Shown here in pieces: positions 54,711 to 64,000 of a stretch of DNA of 64,000 nt. Within the stretch, counting starts at the first letter, position 1, and each line of letters starts with the position of its first letter. Both the position numbers and the translations under genes were made by a program. The notes beneath the pieces are model-generated. The model had not been told where the DNA came from, made no database searches, and was given only the letters and a program-made list of their open reading frames with translations. Source of the DNA: Ophiosphaerella korrae (lineage: Eukaryota; Ascomycota; Dothideomycetes; Pleosporales; Phaeosphaeriaceae); contig JALNQF010000075.1 in assembly GCA_028456385.1 (NCBI GenBank), positions 62,001 to 126,000 of the forward strand, written 5' to 3'.

Positions 54711-55300
54711 TGACAGGGTTCCGAGCCACCCGGGGTTTCGAGCCACCCCTCAGAAACCGGCCACCCATCTAAAAATCGTGTTATCTCAACAACCACTCTA
54801 CCAAAATGGACAACTGTAAAGAGTCTATACAAGCAGCTATTAGCGATCTCAATACTGGTGTTTTTTCAAGTCAAAGAGCTGCTGCAAAGGCGTACAAGAT
54901 CCCTCGAGCCACGCTCTCTGCGCGTATACGCGGTACATAGAACAGCCAAACTAGCTACGTATACTAGTAGCGATTAACTCTAGACTAAGAAGAGTTTCTT
55001 GTACAATAGATCCTCAAAGAGGACGCACGCGCTTTTCCTCCCTTACACGCTCACGCTCGAGAAATAGTAAATCAAATCCTAAGGATAAATAGAGACAATA
55101 ATCCTATAGGCAAGTATTAGCTATCCTTCTTTATTAAGTATAACCTACGCGTCGTATTAATTATAAGTAGAAAGATAGAGGCTATACAGGCTAAGGGAGT
55201 AACATAAGGATAGATATACGCGTTTCTTAAGTTCTTTAAGAGTACTTGTATAAGGCTAGGTGTAATAGGCTAACCTAGTCGTTAACTACTAGGTGCCCTA
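54711..55300 (+). mobile_element. Fot1/pogo-type DNA transposon, 5' part (truncated, RIP-mutated)
   Basis: A likely terminal region with a doubled motif (ccgagccaccc, cgagccacccc) starts near 54711. An ATG at 54806 opens a frame with the Psq-type helix-turn-helix of pogo transposases (ESIQAAISDLNTGVF, SSQRAAAKAYKIPRATLSAR). It stops at a TAG (54938), but the similarity continues in frame through EEFLVQ, ILKEDARAF and HARAREIVNQILRI (CENP-B-type DNA-binding region) to about 55260. The 3' part and far terminal repeat are missing. The start is still fairly GC-rich, whereas the rest is AT-rich. Confidence 0.78.
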
Positions 55301-55306
55301 GGGGGG

Positions 55307-55454
55307 GAGTATAGTAGATTAGAAGTTAATAACTAAAGCACTTGTAGTAATTAAGTAATAGGCTATAAACAATAGAATAATTCTCGCGATATCAATATAT
55401 TGTCGCTCGTAGTTAGTAATTAAATTACTAATACTATCCTAATAACGTATCTTA
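55307..55454. repeat. LTR-like fragment, interrupted by a DNA transposon
   Basis: The sequence from about 55309 (agtagattagaagttaataa, then taattaagtaataggctata) resembles that from 58010 onward, at roughly three-quarters identity by eye. It may be the left part of an LTR of the same retroelement family. The pogo element at 55455-57245 is inserted at its TA dinucleotide 55453-55454. Confidence 0.55.
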
Positions 55455-55509
55455 CTACTCCCTAGGCTACCCTACTCTCTAGGCTACCCTACTAAAACAA
55501 GTAGAGCTC
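55455..55509 (+). repeat. Left terminal inverted repeat of the pogo element
   Basis: It starts ctactccctaggctaccc, and this motif is nearly repeated within the 55 bp. It pairs with 57191-57245 at 49 of 55 positions; all six differences are C/T transitions, as RIP would cause. Confidence 0.88.
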
Positions 55510-57190
55510 TAAGATTAATTGCGCTACAATAGTATACTTAAATTAGCTAAATTTTTATAGAGAGATAGATTATATAGATTTATACTAATTCCTTCTATAT
55601 CCTTGTATATAGCACTTACTACACGTTAGTAGTATACGTTAGCGCACAGTTGTTATATCTATCTAGGTCTTTCTCTCTACTTCCTTAGCTAGTCTCTATC
55701 TATCTTAGGCCTATAATACGCCTCCTATAGCTATATACTATCTTAGCTTATCTTTCTTCTATTTCTAGTAATTATTTATAGCCTTAAGTTTAATATTTTC
55801 TTCTATAAAAATAGCTACTAAGTATATTACTATTTAATAGCCCTTAATAAGTTAAGATAGAGCTTAACTAGAGGGGCTTTAAGATTAATATTAAAGAAGA
55901 GTTCTAAGTAGTTAAGCTTACTTATTAAGCTAAGTAACTATATAAGGCGTCTCTACTACTTATAAGCTTATATTACTAGCTAGAATAAGAGATAGCGTTC
56001 TAATAAGAGTTAGGTTTAATAGGACCTAGGCGGGCTTAAATAGGATAAGTCCTATCGCCTAGAATTTACTTTTAATTATAGCTTTAGAGAAGACTTATAA
56101 GTATATATAAGTATATACCTAAAAGAACTCTTCTTTATTAATATAGAAGACTCTTTAGTATACTAGCTATCTAATCTTATAACTATATATAGACTTAAAA
56201 GAAGAGAAGTAGCTAATATTAAGTAGCTAAAAGAAGTAAGAAGAATAAGCTAGTATATAGAGGCTAATAATCTTATTGTTTTTATAATACTAGTTAAACT
56301 TAGGTATAGTATAGCTACTATACCTATCTAAGATTAGTAGCCTATACGTACCTATTAACTACTACGTATACTTATTAAAGTACTTTAGCTACTTAAGCCC
56401 TAGCTTATTAGTTATCTAGCTATTATTAGAGACTATAATTATCTAGTTAGGTAGAAGGTCTTAATACTAGCTAGCTTAGTAGACCTTACTAGCTAAAATT
56501 ATAAATAGTAGTAACGTTAAGCTAGAAGTGCTAACGCACTTAATTACTATAACCTAGTTACAATTACTAGGCTATACGTTAGTAGCTTAACTAATTATAT
56601 CTAAACTAGTAACTACTTTTAATATACTAGCTACTTTTATTATAAAGCCTATCTTATTAAAGTTATATATATCTTTATTAAGTATTTTATATATTTTATA
56701 TATCTTTTATATAAGCTTAAACTATACTCTAATCTTAACTAGGTCTTTATATTTAGTACGCTATAAGTAGAGCTTTTTATTCTACTTTATCTAAAGCTAA
56801 GACTAGCTCTTAACCTAATATAATACCTAGTTCTTACTAATAGGTTTAGGGAGAGGATTTTAGCTACGCGTAGTAAAAAGAATATCTACTATTTATTGTA
56901 TATTAATAATTTAAGGTAGAAAGCTATATTAGTTAAGGTCTAAGATCTAATTAATAAGAGACTACTTTTTACTTAGAGAGAGCTTATACTTTCTTTTATT
57001 AAACTTTTAGATTAAAAGGACGTATTAGTAGTAGTAGTAAAGCGTTATTCTTAGTATATTATAGAGTTTTATAGTCTTATACTTACTTTTTAAATATAGA
57101 TTTTAAAATAATTAAGTAGTAAGAAGAAGTTTACTACTTATTTAAGAGTATTAAGGCTCTTAGGTAGGCTATATAGCTAATAAGATAGAA

Positions 57191-57245
57191 GAGCTCTACT
57201 TATTTTAGTAGGGTAGCCTAAGGAGTAGAGTAGCCTAAGAAGTAG
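57191..57245 (-). repeat. Right terminal inverted repeat of the pogo element
   Basis: Reverse complement of 55455-55509 with six transitions. It ends aagaagtag and is followed by the TA target duplication. Confidence 0.88.
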
Positions 57246-58007
57246 TAAAATATATTAATATATATTACTACTAACTATATACTTCTACTAATCTATTATA
57301 CGCCCTTATAGATTACTCTATATTACGTGTCTAGGTTATAGTTTATTTTTTAATCTAGGTTATTACTTTACTTATCTTATACTTTATTAGTACTTAAGTT
57401 AAAGCTAATTAGTTTTATCTTAATTTCTCTTATTACCTCTATAATACTATCTCTTCTTTTAAATAGATTCTTATTTCTTTATCTTAGAGCTAAAGTTATT
57501 AATCTTATTTCTTTATTAATATTAAGTTTTTTATCTTCTCTCTTTATACCTACTAAGTTATTAAGAACTACCTTATCTTAGGTTAGCCTAAAGTAGTTAG
57601 CTCTAAGGGAAAGGTATATAAGCCTTTTAAAAGAATTACTAAGTAGTTAGTAATTACTCTATTAATTAATATACCTTTTACTATAACCTAACTCTTTATA
57701 CTCTTACTATAACGTCTCTAACCTACTAGTAACCTAGCTTAGAGTAAGCTAGTTTAATATAAGTCTACTCTTTATTATCTTTAATTAGTAGATTATATAT
57801 TATACTATAGTATTATAATATTCTTTTATTCTTATTATAAGTCTTTAAATCCTTTATTAGTTTATCTTTTTTTAAAGTATAGTAAAGCTTATAAAGTATA
57901 TATTTATACTAATACCTATTTATTTTATAACTTATCTAGTATATCTCTAGTAAAGTATAAGTTAAAGTATAATAGGGTTACCTATTATTAACTATAAGTA
58001 ACTACTA
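57246..58007. other. AT-rich sequence of unidentified origin
   Basis: RIP-like composition throughout. No reading frame, terminal repeat or similarity to the neighbouring elements could be made out. It may be the rest of the interrupted LTR-type element or another decayed repeat. Confidence 0.5.
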
Positions 58008-58510
58008 GTAGTATTAGTAGATTAAGAGTTAATAACAAAAGCTTATATTATAATTAAGTAATAGGCTATAAATAATAGAAGTATTACGATAGTAATAAGA
58101 GAACTATAGATAGACCTAATAAGCCCCTTAATAACTAACTTAGACTTATATAACAATAAGAGATATAAACCTAATTAGGAAGCTACGTATAATTATAATA
58201 CCTAGAGTAATCTATAATCTATAGACTCTTAGTATTAATAGATTATAGATTAAAGGTAATCTACAATCTATTAGTCTTAGTACAATATAGATTATAGATT
58301 AAAGGTAATCTATAAACTAATAACTTTAGTATATATAGATTACTATAAGTATATATTTAGTAGTAATACGTATTATTAAGATAGTATTAGCAATTTAATC
58401 CTTTAACTATAGAACGCTAATATAAGATAGTTACGAAATATCTTCTATTATTTATAAGTTATTATAGATTATAACCTAAGCTTTTACTATTACCTTATAA
58501 TCTACTAACT
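58008..58510. repeat. Probable 5' LTR of a Ty3/gypsy element
   Basis: It begins near agtagattaagagttaataa, which is also found at 55309, and ends near taatctactaactctttt, an imperfect inverted copy of the start. It precedes the gag-like region. Exact ends and primer-binding site cannot be set after RIP. Confidence 0.5.
58207..58352. repeat. 49-bp tandem repeat within the probable LTR, three copies
   Basis: gtaatct recurs at 58207, 58256 and 58305, each followed by a variant of ataatctattagtcttagta and then atagattatagatt. The period is exactly 49 bp; the third copy is the most divergent. Confidence 0.8.
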
Positions 58511-61500
58511 CTTTTAAATTAGGTACTTATAGTTAACAATAGGAGGCCCCTTATACCTTACTAATTAGTTATTACAAGAAGCGAAGCGTAAGTAGCGTAT
58601 AGTCTAGCTAATATAATAGTAGAAAGTTTAACTAAATAAGTAGTAAAAGCACCCCTAAGTAGTTATAAGTTAAATAACACTATATAGAAAGTAGTTAGAG
58701 ATTATATAAATAACTTAATCTCTAAGAAAGAAGATATAAAAATAGTAATTAACGCACTAGAAACCTAAAACAAAGAACTATAGGATTATATAAAGTAGAA
58801 TAAAGTATAGATTAAGGCTATTATCTAAGGATAGAACTAGATAGAACTAATTACCTAAAGACTAAAGATAAGTGCAATAAAGAAACTACTAAAGATACTT
58901 ATTCTTAAGAAGTTTAATAGAATAAGAGAGAAACTAAGATCTTTTATTATATTAGTATAACTCTAAATAGATGTATAAGTACTATACTTTAATATAGAGG
59001 AAAAGAAGGTAATATATATTAGATTACACTTTAAAGAAGACGCAATAAGATAGTATAAGCTATACTAGACTAATTATATAATATACTCTCTAATAACCTA
59101 GAAAGATAAGACTAGAGCTATCTTTAGAAGTTATAAATACTTTACTAAATAAATAAGAGTAGCGTTTAGAGATATAGACGTTACCTAATAAGCTAAAGAG
59201 TAGCTAGAAAAGCTTATATAGAAATAAAGTATTCTAAAGTACGTATTATAGTTTAAATAACTATTACAAAATATAGAATAGAATAAGTTAGCCCTAATAT
59301 TACGATTTAAACAAGGACTTAACTCTAAGATTTAATACAAGATAATATATATAAAGAAACTAAAGATACTAGAAGCTTTAAAATAATAGGTAATATAAAT
59401 TAACAATAATCTTTAAGAATAGAAGAAGAATAAATATAGAGGTTATACTTAAAACTATAATAAAGAAGACTCTATAATCCTTAATACTAATAAAGATAAG
59501 AAGAAAAAGAAGAATAAAGACTTTACGTACTTTAATTGTAGTAAACTAGGCTACTACGTAAAAAACTATAGATCTAAGTTAAAAAGAGATATAGTATACT
59601 ATAAATATAAGAAACTAGGATACTTTATAAAAGATTATAAAAGTAAGGACCTAAAGAAAGAAACCTAGTTAAAAATAACTAAAAAGAAGAAGGAAGTACT
59701 ATAAGTATAGGCTAAACCTTAAGAGAAAGTAGCTAAGAGTAAAAAAGTATAATACGTAATACTCTACTAGACCTTTTATTATAATAATAACTACTATATA
59801 TATCTTTCTAGTAAATAGAGAGTAGTATAGTTTCTATAAAAATAGAGATATAAAGTAGCTATAATAAAAGAAAGAATAAAAGCTTAGCTAGAAGAGATAG
59901 CTTAAGTAATAGGCCTACTAATAGAAGACTTAGAAAGGGAAGAGCCCCTAGTACTATTAATCTAGGCTAAAGAACTAGTACTAGATAAAGAGACTACTAT
60001 AACTACTTCTAAAAGACTATAAAGAAGTAAGAGATAAGTTAATATAAGAAGTATAGAGTATACCTAGCTAATAATATATAGTTATAATAGCTATATAATA
60101 ATAGATATAGAGAAATAAAATAAAGAATAGAAATTTATTTAAATATACTTAATAGTTATAAGTATAAAAGAGGCGTATAAAGACTAGAAAGAATATAATC
60201 CTAAAGAAACTAAGTTTATACTATTTTAAGAATAAATAAAGTAATATATAGTTATAGTAAGAAGAATACCTATATAAAGAGAATAGTAATACCTTATAAA
60301 AAAGACGCGATAGATTAATAAAGCCTATATACTAAGAGTACTAGTAGTATACTATATCTTAATAATAAATACACTTAGTAAAGATAAGTACTAGGAAGGA
60401 GATAATAAAATAATAGATCTAAAACATTTAGTATACTTTAAAGTATTATAGATATTATACTTAAATAAGAATTATATTATATATAGGAACCCTAAAGTAA
60501 ATAATAACGTATAGCTTATAAAGAGAAGAGGCTATAACTATATAAGAGTAATTATAGTAAAAAGTATCTAAGAATAGGAAATAATCTTAGAAGATAGATA
60601 CCTAGTAGTAAGGCCTAGATCTAAGTTAACTAAGAAATACATCTAGAGAGGACTATAGTATAAATATATAAACGATAAATATCTAAAATATAAAGAATAT
60701 AAACTTAAAGTAAGGCTATAGCCCTAGAAAGATAGATAATTTACTAAGTTACTAAAATAAGAAAGGCTAGAAAGTATAAGAGGCCTATATATTATAAAAA
60801 TAAGTATATACTAAAGAAAGAAAGTATAATTAATAATTAATAGTAGAGCTACAAGAAACTTTATATTAAAGAAGTTTATAGAAAAATAAAAAATAAAATA
60901 TATAATAAAAAAGTACTCTTAATAATTAAGTATAATTAAAAGAAAACTATTCTAAAAACCTATTAGGTTTAAAATAGTTCTCTCTACACTTAAACTAGAA
61001 AGAATAACAATTAAGAATATAGTTATAGATATAACAACAATTAATAATAAACAAGATATAATACTAAGAATACTATAGTTATAGATAACTAACCTATATA
61101 TTAATTAGAGAAGAGGAGAAATTAGCTACTCTAAGATAAATATATTAAAAGCTAATATAAGTACCTATAAAGGAGAATTCCCTAAAGAATATAAGAAATA
61201 GGAGAAATAGCTTATAAAGCTAGAAGATTACTTTCTAGAATATTAACTATAGGACTTAGTAATAGAACTAAAAGAAGGTAAAAATATAAGATAGAGCCTA
61301 GTCTACTAAAAAATAGAAGAAGAATCTAAGATTAAGTAAGTATTTATATAGAACGCAATAAAAAAAAGATAGATAAAAGAATCTAAATCCTTAGTAGTAT
61401 ATAGACTTATATTTATAGATAAAAAGAGAATAAGTAATAAAAGACTTTACGTAGATTTTAAGAAGACTAACATAATTATAAATAAAAACTAATACCTACT

Positions 61501-64000
61501 ACTATAAATTAATAAAATATAAGATAGACTATAAAGAGCTAAGATCTTTACAAAACTAGATATCTAGAACGCCTACTACTAGATTAGAATTAAGAAAGGA
61601 GATAAATAGAAAATAGTATTTAGAATATAGTATAGACTATATAAATACCTAGTTATACTATTTAGCTTAATAAATATACTAGTAGTATTTTAGAAAAAGA
61701 TTAATATAGTACTAAGAGAGTACTTAGATATATTTATATTTATATACCTAGATAATATCTTTATATTCTTAGAAATAAAGAAAGAATACGTATAATATAT
61801 ATATAAGGTATTAAAGAAACTAGTAGAAAATAAATTATTTCTTAAGATAAGAAAATATAAGTTTTATATAAAAGAAATAGACTTCTTTAGATTTATTATA
61901 GAACTAGGAAAGATTAAGATTAACCTAGAAAAGATTAGATTAATTAATAAATAGCTAATACTAAGAAACCTAAAAGAAGTATAATAATTTTATAGGCTAG
62001 CTAACTTTTATAGAAAGTTAATAGTAAAATATTCTAAAGATATAAAACTAATTATAAAACTTATAAAAAAAGATACACTATTTAAATAAATAAAGGAATA
62101 TAACAAGGTATTTAATAAGATTAAAAAGAAATTTATAGAGAACCTAGTTATTAGAATATATAACCTAGACCTACTAGTAAAAGTAAAAATAGACGTATCT
62201 AATTTAGTCTATAGAATAGTACTAATATAAAAAGACCTAGAGACTAAAAAAGAATACCTAGTTAAATACTTCTCTAAGAAAATAAAGATAGTAGAACTTA
62301 ACTACCTAATCTATAATAAAGAGATACTAGTAATCTATAAAGTATTTAAATAGTAGAGAGTATACTTATAAAGAGTAAAGTACTAGATAAAAGTCTATAT
62401 AGACTATAAGAATCTTATAGGATTTATAATAAATAAAGAGCTATTATAATACTATATAAGATAGTAGGAATTTCTATTAATATTTAATATAGAAATTATA
62501 TATATAAAGAGAAAAAATAATTAACTTATAGACGCCCTTAGTAGAAGACTAGACTTATAAGAAGAAGTAAGTATAACTAGTATAGTTCTAGTTAAGAATA
62601 AAGAAAGATATTTAGTCCTAAATATACCTAAGATAGCTATAACACTTAAAAGAATAAGTAATAAGCTAAATAAATAGATTTAGAAAATAATATAAGAAGT
62701 ATCTAAAGAAATAGAGAAACTAGAAATCTAAGAAGGATTTATATAAGCCTATAAAAGAATATATATTCTAAAGAAGATCTAAAGAGAATTTATATAATAA
62801 TTCTATAAATTACTAGTATATAGTTACTAAAGTATAGAAAAAATACTAGATAGACTACTATAAGACTACTATATCCTAAAAGTAAGATAACTAGTAATAG
62901 AAGTACTATAAGACTATATAGAATACTAGAAAAATAAATATAGTAGATATATACTATATAGAATACTATAACTAGTAGAAGTACTAAAATAACTATAAGG
63001 AGTTATTATAATAGACTTTATTATAAAACTACTTAAGTCTAGAGATATAATATTAGGAGTTAAATATAATAGAATCCTAATAATAGTAGATAAACTTATA
63101 AAGTATACGTACTTTAGGCTATATAAAGAAAAAAGTAGGATAGAAGTTACTATATACTAAGTTCTAAGAATAGTAATTAGTTAATATAGACTACTAGACA
63201 AAATTATTATAGATAGAGATATACGATTTATATTAAAACTATAGGGAATAATAGTAGTATAATTAGGAATATAGTATATAATATCTATAGTATATTATCT
63301 ATAAATAGATAGATAGTTAGAATAAATAAATTAGATAGTAAAATAGTACTTAAGATACTACCTTAACTATAACTAGAATAACTAGGTATAGCTACTACTT
63401 ATAGTATAGTTAGTATATAATAGTGTAAAGAATATAGTAATAAGAGTATTACTCTTTTTTATAAACTATAGATTTAAGCCTAATATATACTAAATACTAA
63501 GGAATTAGATATCTTAGTCTCTAAAAAGAGAAAACTTTGCTAATAGACTTAAAGATATATATAATTAACTAAGACAAGATATAGAATTCTTATATAACTA
63601 TATTGTAAAGTACTATAATAAGAAATATAAAGAAAGACCTTAATTTAAAGAGAGAGAAAAAGTATAGTTAGTATAGAAAAATATTAAGAGTAAGTAACTA
63701 AGTTTAAAATTAGACTATATTAAGATAAGACTATATAAAATTAAGAAAGAAGTTATACTAGTTATATTTAAACTAAAGCTACTAAATAAGATAAAGATAT
63801 ACCTAATATTTTACGTAGCCTTACTAGAATAAGTACTACAAGAAGTAAAACTACTAGTATACAAAGTAGATATATATAAAGAATAAGAAGAATAAAAAGT
63901 TAAAGAAATCTTATAGTACTAGTTTTATAATAGAAGAAACTATTACTTAGTAAAATAGATAGGTATAGATAAAAAAAGATAACTATAAGAAAAAATATAG
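58511..64000 (+). mobile_element. Ty3/gypsy LTR retrotransposon (RIP-degraded, runs off the window)
   Basis: A gag-like region ends with two zinc-knuckle remnants at 59530-59575 and 59605-59640, in which the Cys and His positions mostly read Tyr, as TGC/CAC-to-TAC changes would give. The pol-like region follows in gypsy order. Reverse transcriptase is at about 61440-61830 (FTKLDIQNAYY; YLDNIFIF at the active site). RNase H is at about 62150-62450 (LVKYFSKKI, LNYLIYNKEILVI). Integrase is at about 62800-63500 (zinc-binding part, then IDFIIKLLKS and DKIIIDRDIRF). A further C-terminal segment reaches the window end. Frames are full of TAG/TAA where Trp and Gln are expected, so it is dead. No 3' LTR is within the window. 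Confidence 0.88.

Larger units (their letters stand above)
55455..57245 (-). mobile_element. Complete-length Fot1/pogo-family transposon (RIP-inactivated)
   Basis: The element is 1,791 bp with 55-bp terminal inverted repeats and flanking TA at 55453-55454 and 57246-57247, as expected for Tc1/mariner-type insertion. The transposase remnant is on the minus strand. Around 56320-56650 one frame reads, with stops interspersed, GFIIKVASILKVVT, LLLFIILASKVY, TNKLGLK, TYRLLILDRYSSY and then IISLYILAYSSYFF. This order matches the DDE domain of pogo transposases, including the second catalytic Asp in the LILD phrase. Many stops make it inactive. It is of a different sequence group from the copy at 54711. 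Confidence 0.85.
54940..64000. other. RIP-degraded AT-rich island
   Basis: Base composition changes abruptly near 54940. CpA and TpG become scarce and TpA very common, with TAG/TAA replacing expected Trp and Gln codons throughout the transposon reading frames. This is the signature of repeat-induced point mutation. No cellular gene is visible. Confidence 0.9.

Noticed and set aside
1..64000. CRISPR arrays, bacterial operons, riboswitches
   Set aside because: Spliced genes, fungal families and RIP show a fungal nuclear genome; the tandem repeats seen are minisatellites without spacers.

Overview
The window looks like a chromosome segment of a filamentous ascomycete, most likely a Dothideomycete of the Pleosporales type (inferred from gene content, not proven). 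The genes have short introns (about 45-130 nt, GT...AG). The flanking housekeeping genes are typical of fungi. The right end is a strongly AT-rich island carrying the C-to-T signature of repeat-induced point mutation (RIP). No search could be run; gene models were built by hand from reading frames and splice sites.

Layout. 1-5.5 kb is gene-poor, with one small Ser/Pro-rich protein and several minisatellites. 5.5-29.1 kb is a mostly ordinary block: F-box-like protein, TatD-type hydrolase, short-chain dehydrogenase, gamma-tubulin-complex component divergent from an EAF7-like NuA4 subunit, a small secreted cysteine-rich protein, a class V aminotransferase, a secreted or anchored glycoprotein, a pseudokinase, mitoribosomal mL44 divergent from a small membrane protein, a Mak32-like PfkB protein and the CAP/Srv2 actin regulator.

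30.6-41.8 kb is the most interesting block. A UstYa-family (DUF3328) oxidase gene is followed by a secreted, tandemly repeated precursor with RR processing sites, in which acidic spacers alternate with Lys/Gly/Ala-rich segments. Next come a Zn2Cys6 regulator with two micro-exons and a divergent full-length MDR-type ABC transporter. Precursor, UstYa oxidase, regulator and exporter together resemble a small fungal ribosomal-peptide (RiPP) cluster of undescribed type. An alternative is an acid-neutralised cationic-peptide polyprotein next to an unrelated oxidase.

43-46.4 kb holds a mucin-like membrane protein and a DUG3-like glutamine amidotransferase. 46.9-54.7 kb is a graveyard: FAD monooxygenase, a small conserved protein, Zn2Cys6 regulator, fumarylacetoacetase-family hydrolase, DUF3500 protein and a beta-glucosidase fragment, broken by stops and frameshifts. 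Several of the stops are TGG-to-TAG or CAG-to-TAG changes of the kind RIP makes. This looks like a dead aromatic-catabolism cluster.

54.7-64 kb is a RIP-degraded transposon nest. It holds a Fot1/pogo fragment whose insertion abuts the beta-glucosidase remnant, a complete-length pogo element (1,791 bp, 55-bp inverted repeats, TA duplication) sitting in an LTR-like fragment, and a Ty3/gypsy element running off the window. No tRNA, rRNA or CRISPR was recognised.
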